Shown in pieces: positions 44,716 through 55,293 of a stretch of 64,000 nucleotides of DNA. The DNA comes from Tanypteryx hageni. Lineage: Eukaryota; Arthropoda; Insecta; Odonata; Petaluridae. The stretch's first letter is position 1. Each line of letters starts with the position of its first letter. The notes beneath the pieces were generated by a model, which searched no databases, was not told where the DNA came from, and saw only the letters and a list, made by a program, of their open reading frames with translations. Made by a program: the position numbers and the translations under genes. The DNA lies in the NCBI GenBank assembly GCA_028673005.1, contig CM054116.1:145759173-145823172 (forward strand), read 5' to 3'.

Positions 44716-45325
44716 CAATCAGATGTGATGGCGCATATACGGTGGTAATCTCATCTGGGAATATACACGTACTGAATCGATCGTCCGTCTCTTGTGAAAG
44801 ATCTAGGACCAAATAACTGTACGGTTCTGATGTCACTTCCTTATGTATCCTCACCAACTCGGACGATTGCTCCGGATACACCTGCCTCGCTAAATGACCA
44901 AACTGAAGTCTATCGCGAGGGTTGCGAAAAGCGACGATATACTTGGAATTTAGAGATATGTTTATCGATTGAGGACTCTGATAGAACACGTTTTGAGTTA
45001 TGAGTATCACAGAGATACTACTATGGTGGGAACCTCTCGTGAATAATTCGCAAACTTGTTTAGTATATGGTTCATGCATCAAATCATCGATGACATATAG
45101 AGTCGGTATTCTTTTCGGGTTATCGAAAGAAGGAATTTGATTTTCAAACTCGATTTCCTCTATATCAGGCTCGCTACCGGGGCTGCAGCACCAAATTATA
45201 CGATCTATATCACCTTCTACCAAATGCTGTAAATTTTCTAAAAACCTCAACACAAAAGTTGTTTTTCCGCAACAACTAGGACCGGCACAAATACAGGTAA
45301 AGGGATGTTTTCACCTCAACGACAT
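44693..45325 (-). pseudogene. Polinton genome-packaging ATPase (FtsK/HerA type)
   Basis: ATG at 45325. The Walker A motif GPSCCGKTT lies about 14 codons in, preceded by HPFTCICA. The Walker B region is TLYVIDDLMHEP, followed by a sensor-like SVILITQNVFYQ and an arginine-rich FRNPRDRLQFGHLARQVYP block, all standard for the family. A TGA at 45311-45313 interrupts the frame at codon 5; from there the frame is open to 44693. Length (about 210 codons) is normal. It would pump DNA into the capsid. It follows the DNA polymerase by about 40 bp and overlaps pX. Confidence 0.85.
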
Positions 45326-45365
45326 AACCCTAACTGAGCAAATTTCCCGAAATTGTAACTTTTAT

Positions 45366-47946
45366 TCACGTGTCACCTTCAGATTCAAAGGCTTCATCCC
45401 ACGTCCTCTTTAAATTTGGAATTTTGAGATGTCCCCAGGCAAACGTGTTTATACCATCTTCGCATATGTAACGCTTATCATCCATAGCATTCAACGCTAC
45501 TTTATTCATCTCTACGGTGAATGATTCATGTTTCGTACTTCTTATGACCATCATCTTCCTAAATCATGTCGAGTTTTCTCTTAAACAATTTACATAAGCA
45601 TCGAAACTTAGGCTTTTATTAATTACGGCTTTAGTGATCCCTTTCGCCTTTTTTTATCTTTCTCCCCTTTTATCCTATCGGAATAAAGTTTGCTTCTCAA
45701 TCCTACAAAGTGTGTAACAATACGCCCATCACATTCGTCCTTCATTTTTTCCGATGACTTTGTTTTTGTTTGAATAGCATCGATGATCCTTTGGAAAGTT
45801 GGAGGTATCATAAAAGTCTAATTCGGTCGATATGTCTTCGTAAAAGTAATCGGTCTTTATTTCATATTTGAGACTGTCAGTGTCCATGTAGCATAGCTTC
45901 AAGCGGTCACCATATTTAGGTTTCATTCTCCTGTAGTGGAAGTCATACATTATAGTTTTGCTTAGATCTAGAACACAAACCTATGGTTTATCCATTTTAA
46001 TTATGGATTTTCTCATATGAACCGCGACTAAATTTTCATTGAAGATCGTTCGATCGAGGAAAGTGGATTTGGAAATTAATTTATCCAACCTCTTTTCGTT
46101 GGAAACCAATTCCATATTTATTCTCTTGCGAACGTTCTACATAGTTTTGCCAAAGACCGCGTTATTCATTAGTTTATAAAAATCCTTTTCAAATTCATTC
46201 GTGGCAATTATCCTACGTTCTGTATTCAAGTCGATGTATGACTTTAACCATGAAGATTGGTCGAATTCAATGACTCGGTGAATGGTCTTCAGTCTTAATC
46301 CGAGAGATAGAGCCTGCTTTAAAGTTACATAGTGAATGACGTATTTTGTCTTATCGTCTAGAGTCGTCAACCGTTTTTTATGTTTACCACCTGGGGGTGT
46401 CCTTTTTTCGGGGCACAATGATAGATCGTTGTGTTCGTGATGGAGGTCTTGAGGATATTCTAAATCTACTTCTAAAATATAACCTTTTTCGTTTTCATCC
46501 AAAATATGGGATACATTAAAATTTCGAATTTCCTCAGTAGTTAGCCAGCGGAATCCGCTATGGGGTAAGTAATTACTCATCGCCTACCCATAGAGGTTAT
46601 TTGCATCTAAATACAGGATATAGCGAGACTCAACAATTTGATTGTAATCATCCATATACTTATTATTAGCCTCGCTATATAGTTTCATGCATTGGCTGAT
46701 TTCACCACGAATGCCCTTCTCTACCATAAGGATCGTGTCATAGTCAGTCAATAGCTCCAAGTTAATTTTAGTATATTTGAGTATGGCGTCGAAGGTTAGA
46801 CCGGGAGCCGTATAGTACCACGCAGGATCTAAATTATATGCAGTCATGCAAACGTCTCTAAAATTTTCAAAAACGTCAGCCAAAAGTACAACGTCAGTTT
46901 TAAGATAATGGTCACTATAGTCGCCCAGATTCTTGCAATTAAACTCGGTCCATATTTTCTTGGCATACTCATAGTCTTCGTCGCTTACACAGTCCAGGGT
47001 CAAATTGCTAAAGAATTCATCTTTAGGTGGCAAGCACGTTTCATCGAGTCTTTACCAAGTGTCCGTGTATTAGTAGGGATAAACACCTTGACGCGTAACC
47101 AAGTCGAGTTTATCTTCGAAAATCTTTTTGATTTTCCGAAATTTCTCTCTGGGTAGATTGTCCACCGATTTCGAGAGTGAAGAAGCCATGAATCTAAAGG
47201 TGTCCAAAAATCTAATGGTAAATTTCTCACCCACTCTTTGGTGAAAGAGATGTATTTTTCCTCAGAATTAGGTATGCAATGTATTTCTCTCTCATCATAA
47301 CCTAATTCCTTGACAATAAAGCGAGAATCGTAGCCGGAAAGATTGTGAATAAATACTGGGACGAATTTCGGTATTTGAAACTGTATATTACAATTATTAT
47401 GCGCTGGACCCCTAAACATTCCAGTAAGATGACAATGATCCCTTACGCTATCGTTCTCACGCATACCCCCGCAGATATGACATGTGGTTGCTCTTTTAAA
47501 TGCCTCCTCTTGCTCTGAGGTTAAGGGTGTCATCGGAATTGTATGTTTTTATGCAACCTCAATCAGTTCCACACTCTCCTTGATGTATTCTATGAATACC
47601 TTAGTGGCATCAGGTCCGCGGTATAAAACTGGCTCATAATATTCTCCTCCGGAATGCACAACAATAAATGAAAAACTCATGGGCTCATGCTTTTGATGTA
47701 ATTTTGAATAAGAGTGATCAGGAGAGTTACTGTAGATGTCAAATTTTGGAAGGAGGCACTCGACATCCGCGTAGATGACATATGGAACACGAAACAAGGT
47801 GCATAAATTTTTGAATTTTAACCATTTATCCTCTTGGCTAGGCAGTACGATTTTTGCTGGTGCGTTGACGCTACAGATAATTTTATGTTCATCGAGTTTT
47901 TCCTTATCCTGGTAATGAGTAAAACATCTCTTGCATATGCAATGAC
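45366..47946 (-). pseudogene. Polinton protein-primed DNA polymerase B, C-terminal part (after the BEL insertion)
   Basis: The larger part of the polymerase, in several frames. 47946-47549 has a zinc-like CICKRCFTHY, then FRVPYVIYADVECLL, an exonuclease I block. 47533-47000 has CHICGG with a DHCHLTG block and the exonuclease II block FIHNLSGYDSRF. 47033-46584 has exonuclease III (YLKTDVVLLADVFEN) and polymerase motif A (YLDANNLYG). 46580-46137 ends in the motif B region ([14 protein letters not shown]). 45950-45729 has motif C (CYMDTDSLKYE), and 45554-45366 is the C terminus (MDDKRYICEDGINTFAWGH). Breaks lie near 47545, 47160, 46583, 46137, 45960, 45770 and 45600. It replicates element DNA from a protein primer. 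Inactive. Confidence 0.88.
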
Positions 47947-48326
47947 TGTTCCGGTCGCTCAATTAACAAACTAGTGGACTGTATAAATCGTATTTTATTC
48001 TACCGAGGGCGGTACAATCACCGAATCTGCGTTCTATTACAAAACACCCGAGCCGGGCAGGCACGTCCAGCGTCACCGTTTAATCTCTACTCCCGAGTGG
48101 GCAGACGCGTCCTCTCCTCACCGTGTTCAGGTCTCCACTGCCGCACACCGTCCAGAGGCAACATTGTCACACTTCACCATCAACCACACGGCGCCCGCCA
48201 GGACGCCGCCACCCGTCAACAAAACAAAGGCAAACATACAATGTGCCAACATGCTTCACCACACGGCGCCCGCCAGGACGCCGCCACCCGTCAACAGAAC
48301 AAAGGCAAACATACAATGTCCCAACA
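47947..48326 (-). repeat. BEL 3' LTR
   Basis: 380 bp, TG...CA in either orientation. It includes two tandem copies of a 75-bp unit containing CACACGGCGCCCGCCAGGAC (starts at 48185 and 48260). It is almost identical to the LTR at 54019-54398. Confidence 0.95.
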
Positions 48327-48389
48327 TGCCGGCCGCTGAAAAGGAATTACAATCTCCTTTTCTTACATAACAATTTAAATGTCAATAAA

Positions 48390-49580
48390 TTATAATTCAG
48401 GTGCAGTTGGGAAAGGACAAAGCCTTGTAATGGGTCGCTTAAAGGTTCCAGAGGGGGTACGGATAGTTGCTACTCGCACTAATCCGTCTGCGCCTGGATG
48501 GATTTCTTGAATCACTGCCAGCTTCCAACAGAGTGGAGGTAAGTTGTCTTCCTTCAGGATGCAAAGGGTTCCAGGTTGCACATTTGCACAGGTTGATGTC
48601 CACTTGGCCCTCTGCTGTAAGTGACTGAGATAGTCAGTCGACCATTTGCACCTAAATTGCTGGAGCTGCCGCTGTAGGAACTGCCATCTGGAAAGTAAGC
48701 TAAGCTTGACATCGATTAAGTCTGGTTCAGGAAAACTAGTGATAGCCGAGCCAATCAGAAAATGACCAGGAGTAAGAACAGCGGGGTCATTGGGATCATT
48801 TGAGAGAGGAATCAAGGGCCTTGAATTGAGACAAGCTTCAATCTGAGTTAACGTGGTCAACTCCTCGAAGGTTAAACATGCTTTTCCCATGACTCGCCGT
48901 AGGTGGTATTTAAAGGATTTCACTCCAGCCTCCCATATGCCACCGAATTGAGGTGCTCGGGGTGGAATGAAATGCCATGTAATGCCCTCTTGTTGAGCAT
49001 ATGTGTTCACCCTTAATTGGTGGTCTTCTGCTTGGAAAAGTGCCTTTAATTCTCGAAGTTCTCTTTCGGCTCCAACAAAATTCGCTCCATTGTCGCTGTA
49101 AACATTATTGCATCGACCTCGACGTGACACAAACCTTTTCAAGGCTGCCAAAAATGCTTGTGTGGACATGTCACTGACGACTTCGAGATGAATGGCTCTA
49201 GTGGACAAACATACAAATATGGAGATATAGCATTTACTCTTCACTTTACTTCTGCAAGTTCCAAATTTCACATACAAGGGTCCAGCGTAGTCAATTCCAC
49301 AATTAAGAAATGGTCTAGCGGGTTTCACCCTTGGGCTGGGCAATTGACCCATGAGTTGACGAGTTGATTCAGCTTTCAACTTGTGACATATTAAGCAATG
49401 GTACAAAATTCGTCTAATAGTTGCCTTACCATTCATAATCCAAAAAATTTGTCTTAAGGTTGATAATAGTAACTGACCGCTGGCATGGAGCATATGTAGG
49501 TGGTCGCTTTCAACGATCAGTTTTGTTAGATGATGGGAGGCAATATTTTTGATGTTTTTTATCATAAGCAAGTTCAGCAT
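48390..49580 (-). CDS. BEL/Pao integrase region of pol
   Basis: The C-terminal frame of pol, offset by one frame from the upstream gag-pol frame, which ends at 49510. An HHCC zinc-binding region runs from SDHLHMLHASG (about 49508) to YHCLICHKLKAES. The DDE core follows: GIDYAGPLYVK, then NVYSDNGANFVGAERELREL, then the glutamate in PRAPQFGGIWEAGVKSFKYH. The C terminus (ILKEDNLPPLCWKLAVIQEI) is a typical Pao-type end. All catalytic residues are present. It inserts the reverse-transcribed DNA into the genome. Either a single indel near 49510-49560 or a recoding signal separates it from the rest of pol. Confidence 0.88.
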   Translation of the reverse strand: MLNLLMIKNIKNIASHHLTKLIVESDHLHMLHASGQLLLSTLRQIFWIMNGKATIRRILYHCLICHKLKAESTRQLMGQLPSPRVKPARPFLNCGIDYAGPLYVKFGTCRSKVKSKCYISIFVCLSTRAIHLEVVSDMSTQAFLAALKRFVSRRGRCNNVYSDNGANFVGAERELRELKALFQAEDHQLRVNTYAQQEGITWHFIPPRAPQFGGIWEAGVKSFKYHLRRVMGKACLTFEELTTLTQIEACLNSRPLIPLSNDPNDPAVLTPGHFLIGSAITSFPEPDLIDVKLSLLSRWQFLQRQLQQFRCKWSTDYLSHLQQRAKWTSTCANVQPGTLCILKEDNLPPLCWKLAVIQEIHPGADGLVRVATIRTPSGTFKRPITRLCPFPTAPEL

Positions 49581-52500
49581 GCTGCAGGCGCCCTCCGACT
49601 CGGAGTAATTGATTATTGCATAAGTAAGGGTTTAAATTCTTTAACTTGCTCTTGTTGTCAAGAGGCCGAGAATTCTTGAGCAACTGGATCTCTGATGAAT
49701 ATGCTGTACTTTGAGCAATCTTAACACAGGTATGTAATGCCGTTTGCAATTCCACTTTAGAAAGCGGACCAATTTTCCGATCCTCAGGGGGTAACTTGCA
49801 GTTGGATACATAACGAAGACAATATGATACAACTCTTTGTAGCTTTGTTAGTTTAGAGAACCTCGAGATTATTTCATCTTGACAAATTGTCGTGGCCAAG
49901 CTGGTCACAGTCTTACGTTGTTCTGGCATGTCGTGTGATGCCGGAAGAATGCCTGCGGTAGGCCATGAAATTGATGGATCCAGGAGCCATGCTGGTCCGT
50001 TCCACCATAATGAGTTGTGAATTAAATCATTTGGATTAATTCCTCTTGATATTAGATCAGCTGGGTTGTCCTGAGATGCGAAGTGTTTCCACTCAGCTGT
50101 TGAAGTGATATCTTGAATTTCGGAGATTCTGTTCGCTATGAACGTCTTCCATCTTGTTGGTGCTGCGGAAAGCCATGCCAAAACTATCGTCGAGTCCGTC
50201 CACAGTGAGCTGTGACTGATCTTCATGGTGAAACCCTTAATGATCTTACTAAACAATCGCGCAAGTAAAAGTGCGCCGCATAATTGTAGGCGAGGAAGAG
50301 AAATCTTCTTTAATGGGGCAACTCTTGATTTTGAGCATAAGAGCTTGACAATGGTCTCTCCATTCTGATTGCTTGATCGTACGTAAATGCAAGCTCCATA
50401 TGAACGTTCAGATGCATCCGAAAACCCGTGGATTTGGATGTCAGCTGGTGTGCCTTTCACCAGAACTAACCTGTCAATCCGAATGTTGTCAACTACTGGA
50501 ATCTGGTCATACAAAGGTTGCCAGCACTCCAGTAATTCTGGTGTTAAATCATCGTCCCAGTTGAAGTTTTCTTGCCATAACTGCTGGAGAAACATTTTAC
50601 ATCGAATGACAATAGGGCTGATTAACCCTAAAGGGTCAAAAATAGATGCTATGGTGGAGAGAACCCTTCTCTTGGTAAAGGTGTTCTTTCTCGAGTTCCA
50701 CAATGTAGTCTTGAGTCCATTTGCAATCTGAAATTGATCTGCAGCAGGGTGCCACAACAAACCCAGTGTTTTAATATGATCATTATCCAGTTGCAATGGA
50801 AGTTGCGTTTCTCTGAGTTTTTCAGGGATACATTCAAGTAGGGCTAGGTGGTTGGAACACCACTTGCGTAATAGAAATCCGCCCTCTTGCAAAAGTTGCA
50901 TAAGCTCTTTCTGCACAAATAGAGCTTCCTCAATGGTTTGTGTGCCAGACATACAATCATCCACGTAGAAGTCACGTAATAAGACTTCTGCAGCCTTGGG
51001 GAAAGACTTGGCTTCTTCAACAGCGAGTTGTTGAAGGCATCTGGTTGCCAGAAAGGGTGCGCTGGCGGTTCCGTAAGTTACGGTATTCAGCTGGTGCACT
51101 CTAATGGGAGTGGTAGGCTCCTTTCTCCACAAAATTCTCTGAAGATTGCAGTCCTGAAGATGTACATTAATTTGCCGATACATTTTTGCAATGTCGGCTG
51201 TAAAGCACACCTGGTGTGTGCGAAAGCGTAAGATGATTGAACACAAATCTGGTTGGATTGTAGGTCCAACCATCAGCAAATCATTTAAAGATGTTCCATT
51301 TATTGACCCTGCTGAGGCGTCAAAAACCACTCTAATTTTCGTCGTGCTGCTAGACTCTTTAAAGATCGGATGATGCGGTATATGAAAACTGACTGTAGCA
51401 GGGTTGGTTGAGGCGTCAATCGGCTGCATATGGCCCAGAGCTTCATACTCGTCCATAAAATTTGTGTACTCCCTTCGCAATTGGGGCTGCCTCTCAAATC
51501 TTCTCTCCAGTTGATGAAATCTTGTTGTTGCCATGTGGTAGGAATCGCCAAGCTGTGTGGGATCCTGACGCAAAGGAAGACGTACTACAAATCGTCCTGA
51601 AGAGTCTCTTGCGGTAAATCGTTTGAAATGCTCTTCACATTCCTTCTCTTCTTGGGTCCGAGGTGTTTGGTTGATTTCCTCAACTTCCCAGAACCTTTGA
51701 AGTGGTTGTTGTAAACTGTCATCACTTCTGAGAAGAAACGACCTGGTTAGCTCTGGCTGGGATGATCTTGAAGGAGTTCCTAAAATTTGGTACCGTCTTG
51801 ATACTATCCACCCTAGATCAGTGTCCTGAAAGACTGGATGATCGTTGCTTCTAACCCGTTTTCCTGGTCGAAGAATATGAAAAAATATCTCGGAGCCAAG
51901 CAACAAGTCAATTTTCCCAGGTTTGTTGAATGTGGGATCTGCGAGCTGGATATCCTGTGGAATGCTCCAATCTTGATTGTTGACACGTGTTGCTGGTAGA
52001 TCTCCAGATATCCTTGGTAGGACAGAGCAATTAACATGACACTTATAATCATGAATATTGGAATGTACCTCTGCGAAGACGCTGTGTTTGGTTTCGGAGG
52101 TGACTTCGCCAATACCTTGGATTGACGTTCTATTTCGTTCCCTTTTCAATTTCAATCGTTGTACACATGCTTCTGTGATAAAATGTGATTGGGAGCATGA
52201 GTCCAACAAAGCTCTACAAGTTTGTAATTTACCACTACCGTCTCGTATCTTAACTAAAGCAGTAGAAAGCAGTATCTGTTTCTGCGATTCAAACTTGAGC
52301 GAACAATAAGTGACCATGTCTGAATGGGGTTGCTCATTATTGTTGCTAGATGATGCCATTGGACCATCGCTACTTGCAGGGTTTTGTTCGTGCTGCTGGA
52401 TTTGGTTGCTAGATTTGTCTAAATGTAAGAGGCTGTGGTGCTTCTTATCACAGATGCGGCAATTACGAGAACGACACTGTCTTATGTAATGATTCTGAAG

Positions 52501-53619
52501 ACAGTTGTAGCATAAATTGTTAGCCTTAACAAACTGTATACGCTGTGGTACACTCGCTTGGGCAAAGGCGCTGCATTTATACAAAGTGTGTGGCTCTTTG
52601 CAAAACATGCATTGATTCTTTGTTGTAACATATGACTGCCGTGGTTGGCGAGTATGTTTAACATTGCTTTCCTGAGGTTTGTGGCTAATAACATTAACCT
52701 TGCTTTGACTAGGTAACATAGCTTCCATAACCTTGCACCTTGTTTCTAGGAATTCATGTAAATCGTCCAATGTCAAAAGTTGTTCTGAAGCTGATGACTG
52801 AAGTTCCCATTCTTTCCTAGTAACACAATCTATTCTTTCAAGAATCAACTGAGAAATTAACAATTCGTGCACTGGCATCTTAATATCTAATGCCTTAATT
52901 GCATTCATGTTGCTTAACGTTTGATTTAATAGTGCTCTAAGATCAACAGCAGATTGCTTATTCACTGTTGGTAAATTCAATAAATGTCTGACATGTGCAG
53001 TTGCAATTAGTCGTGGATTATTGTAACGATGGCAAATCAGATCCCATGCTACATCAAAATTTTTACTAACAACAGGTAAATTTTCTATCAATTTATGTGC
53101 TTCTGCAGTCAATGAACTTAGCAAATAATGAAAACGTTGAATGTCATCTAGGGCTTCATTGTTAACAATTAGGCTAGTAAACATATCGTAAAAATGCCTA
53201 AATTGAGTGACGTCTCCTGCAAAAGTAGGTAGGTTAATAGTTGGGAGCCGTATTTCCTTCCTACCTTCCGGTAAAGAATGATTCGACAACAAATTTTCTC
53301 CATTATCTGACCCTTGATTAGTGGGAGATTTGTTGTCTGTTCCTTCTTCTATCAGAATTAACATCTTTGTTTTAAGCTCAAAATATAGCGCTTCAAAATT
53401 TTCCCTATCTTCAGTATGCGTTTCAAGATCAAGAAATTCTAATTCTCCCTGAGCAAAGTTAAATTCCTGTTGAATGTCAGGTAATGCTTGTAGACGTGTT
53501 CTTATTGCAGTTAAGTCTGAGCCTCTCTCAAATTTTCCCAAAAAAGGTGAAATGCGGGTCAATTGGCCTTTAGCGACGGCCCTTTGGTTAATGATTCTTT
53601 TATTACTTTCCTTTTCCAT
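49510..53619 (-). CDS. BEL/Pao gag-pol polyprotein (gag, protease, reverse transcriptase, RNase H)
   Basis: A 1,369-codon frame starting at ATG 53619 (MEKESNKRIINQRAVAKGQL). Gag occupies about residues 1-330 (LPTINLPTFAGDVTQFRHFY is the DUF1759-type block). Zinc knuckles follow at about 335-400 (CMFCKEPHTLYKC, CYNCLQNHYIRQC, CRICDKKHH). The aspartic protease is at about 470 (CRALLDSCSQSHFI; Cys replaces the more usual Gly). The reverse transcriptase has AKMYRQINVHLQD and the catalytic box FYVDDCMSG at about 885. RNase H follows (IHGFSDASERSYGACIY at about 1065, LWTDSTIVLAWL). The frame ends at 49510 just before the integrase, which continues in another frame. It appears otherwise intact and may have been active recently. 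Confidence 0.93.
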   Translation of the reverse strand: MEKESNKRIINQRAVAKGQLTRISPFLGKFERGSDLTAIRTRLQALPDIQQEFNFAQGELEFLDLETHTEDRENFEALYFELKTKMLILIEEGTDNKSPTNQGSDNGENLLSNHSLPEGRKEIRLPTINLPTFAGDVTQFRHFYDMFTSLIVNNEALDDIQRFHYLLSSLTAEAHKLIENLPVVSKNFDVAWDLICHRYNNPRLIATAHVRHLLNLPTVNKQSAVDLRALLNQTLSNMNAIKALDIKMPVHELLISQLILERIDCVTRKEWELQSSASEQLLTLDDLHEFLETRCKVMEAMLPSQSKVNVISHKPQESNVKHTRQPRQSYVTTKNQCMFCKEPHTLYKCSAFAQASVPQRIQFVKANNLCYNCLQNHYIRQCRSRNCRICDKKHHSLLHLDKSSNQIQQHEQNPASSDGPMASSSNNNEQPHSDMVTYCSLKFESQKQILLSTALVKIRDGSGKLQTCRALLDSCSQSHFITEACVQRLKLKRERNRTSIQGIGEVTSETKHSVFAEVHSNIHDYKCHVNCSVLPRISGDLPATRVNNQDWSIPQDIQLADPTFNKPGKIDLLLGSEIFFHILRPGKRVRSNDHPVFQDTDLGWIVSRRYQILGTPSRSSQPELTRSFLLRSDDSLQQPLQRFWEVEEINQTPRTQEEKECEEHFKRFTARDSSGRFVVRLPLRQDPTQLGDSYHMATTRFHQLERRFERQPQLRREYTNFMDEYEALGHMQPIDASTNPATVSFHIPHHPIFKESSSTTKIRVVFDASAGSINGTSLNDLLMVGPTIQPDLCSIILRFRTHQVCFTADIAKMYRQINVHLQDCNLQRILWRKEPTTPIRVHQLNTVTYGTASAPFLATRCLQQLAVEEAKSFPKAAEVLLRDFYVDDCMSGTQTIEEALFVQKELMQLLQEGGFLLRKWCSNHLALLECIPEKLRETQLPLQLDNDHIKTLGLLWHPAADQFQIANGLKTTLWNSRKNTFTKRRVLSTIASIFDPLGLISPIVIRCKMFLQQLWQENFNWDDDLTPELLECWQPLYDQIPVVDNIRIDRLVLVKGTPADIQIHGFSDASERSYGACIYVRSSNQNGETIVKLLCSKSRVAPLKKISLPRLQLCGALLLARLFSKIIKGFTMKISHSSLWTDSTIVLAWLSAAPTRWKTFIANRISEIQDITSTAEWKHFASQDNPADLISRGINPNDLIHNSLWWNGPAWLLDPSISWPTAGILPASHDMPEQRKTVTSLATTICQDEIISRFSKLTKLQRVVSYCLRYVSNCKLPPEDRKIGPLSKVELQTALHTCVKIAQSTAYSSEIQLLKNSRPLDNKSKLKNLNPYLCNNQLLRVGGRLQHAELAYDKKHQKYCLPSSNKTDR

Positions 53620-54018
53620 ATTGAAAATAAGAAGACAAAGAAAATGACAAATAAAGGAACCAGACTTAGTGTGCTTAGCTTACTCACGCCGTAACCGATG
53701 TAGGCTGGCCGCTATCACGGGACCTCTCCAGTTAGCTCGTTCGTGGAGGGGGTAGAACGCCAAGGGATCCACCGCCGCCTCACCACGCCGCGTTGACGAA
53801 ATCTCCTTCTTGCCGTAACCGATGTAGGCCGGCCGCTATCACGGGACCTCTCCAGTTAGCTCGTTCGTGGAGGGGGTAGAACGCCAAGGGATCCACCGAC
53901 GCCTCACCACGCCGCGTTGACGAAATTTCCGATGCTTACTGCGTAGTCGGTCCGCTCGTAGCTAGCTCCCACCCGTCGTAGTTTGTTAGAGACACAGATC
54001 CTACCCGAAGGACCAAAA
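53620..54018 (-). other. BEL leader with a 124-bp tandem duplication and primer-binding site
   Basis: 53688-53811 and 53812-53933 are two near-identical copies of a GC-rich unit (GCCGTAACCGATGTAGG..., GGATCCACCG(C/A)CGCCTCACC). Between the repeats and the 5' LTR lies the likely primer-binding site at about 54000-54018 (TGGTCCTTCGGGTAGGAT in minus orientation). Confidence 0.8.
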
Positions 54019-54398
54019 TGTTCCGGTCGCTCAATTAACAAACTAGTGGACTGTATAAATCGTATTTTATTCTACCGAGGGCGGTACAATCACCGAATCT
54101 GCGTTCTATTACAAAACACCCAAGCCGGGCAGGCACGTCCAGCGTCACCGTTTAATCTCTACTCCCGAGTGGGCAGACGCGTCCTCTCCTCACCGTGTTC
54201 AGGTCTCCACTGCCGCACACCGTCCAGAGGCAACATTGTCACACTTCACCATCAACCACACGGCGCCCGCCAGGACGCCGCCACCCGTCAACAAAACAAA
54301 GGCAAACATACAATGTGCCAACATGCTTCACCACACGGCGCCCGCCAGGACGCCGCCACCCGTCAACAGAACAAAGGCAAACATACAATGTCCCAACA
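54019..54398 (-). repeat. BEL 5' LTR
   Basis: 380 bp; pair of the LTR at 47947-48326, with the same 75-bp internal tandem duplication. It is followed on the right by the target duplication ATGAC. Confidence 0.95.
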
Positions 54399-54403
54399 AT
54401 GAC

Positions 54404-55293
54404 CATCCTTAGTTATCTGCTTTCCAACTAACTTTCGAAAATTTTAATATAATTCCTTCCGTTAAAAGCAAAAGGTCCCGATGGTCATCTAGTTCCTCAG
54501 CCACCACTTTGAGAGGGTACAGGTTATTTTGATCATCAAGACCAAAAATATTAATCGAAATATTATTTACCTTTTCAAATTTTGGGATTACATCTAGTTC
54601 CACAGGATACTCGATGCAATCCCAATCATAACCATTACGAAATTCTATGTTACCATATTTCGAAACCCGTTGAGGATTTCTCTGAACGTTTTTTTCCAAA
54701 TCACGTATTTAAAACAAAAAGTTTCGGAATTTTTACGTTAATCACTGATTTAGTGAGTTTAATTTTCGGTGATAACTCGATGAAATAAGATCCTCTCAAT
54801 GGTTTGTATTTCTTTATCCTTAGTTCCAATCCTTTAATCTCATGCTTAGCCCAACCCGATCCTTTTGCCTGCTGTTCAGACATTTCCTTTAGTATTTTCC
54901 AAAGAGTATTCAAAATTTCATTATTGTCATCGGACTGAAGAACTATGACATTTTTAGTTTTAAAAACCCTCTCAACCAATACTTCTTCCTTCTTGAATTT
55001 TGCTTTCAAAATAATATTAATTTTAAAGCCGTATTTGCCAATTGCTCCCTAACTTTGCCAACCAAAATCTCTCTAATTTAATCCAAAAACGATATTATGT
55101 CTCTATGCCCTTCATTTCTACTTACCCAAAAAGTTTCCAATCGATTCCTCACTGTCGAGTCGATCTCAACAATTTGATGTTGTCCTCCTGCTTGAATTAG
55201 GTGCCTCATGTGGACGTCACTTATCTCATGTGAAACTCGATATCTCGAGTCAAAATATACGAAGCACACTTCGCAGAGAGAGAGAGTTTCCAT
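54404..55293 (-). pseudogene. Polinton DNA polymerase B, N-terminal part (before the BEL insertion)
   Basis: The 5' end of the polymerase gene. 55293-55078 starts METLSLCEVCFVYFDSRYR with a C2H2-like finger and STVRNRLETFWVSRNEG. 55009-54701 has WKILKEMSEQQAKGSGW and LRIKKYKPLRGSYFIELSP, conserved in Polinton polymerases. 54699-54409 has SKYGNIEFRNGYDWDCIEYP and DDHRDLLLLTEG. Frame breaks lie near 55078, 55010, 54700 and 54415. The remaining domains continue at 47946 on the other side of the BEL element. Confidence 0.8.

Larger units (their letters stand above)
47947..54398 (-). mobile_element. BEL/Pao LTR retrotransposon nested in the Polinton polymerase gene
   Basis: 6,452 bp with 380-bp LTRs (47947-48326 and 54019-54398), TG...CA ends, and a perfect 5-bp target duplication ATGAC at 47942-47946 and 54399-54403. 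The polymerase reading resumes on both sides. Next to the 5' LTR (minus orientation) is TTTTGGTCCTTCGGGTAGG, a likely primer-binding site. The LTRs differ at one position that I could see (CCCGAGCC versus CCCAAGCC), so the insertion is young. The gag-pol frame is open except for one shift. Confidence 0.95.

Noticed and set aside
48123..48395. Plus-strand ORFs in the BEL LTRs (48123-48395 and 54195-54431), Pro/Arg-rich with an internal repeat
   Set aside because: They are the 75-bp LTR repeat read on the non-coding strand; the repeat period divides by three, which keeps the frame open.
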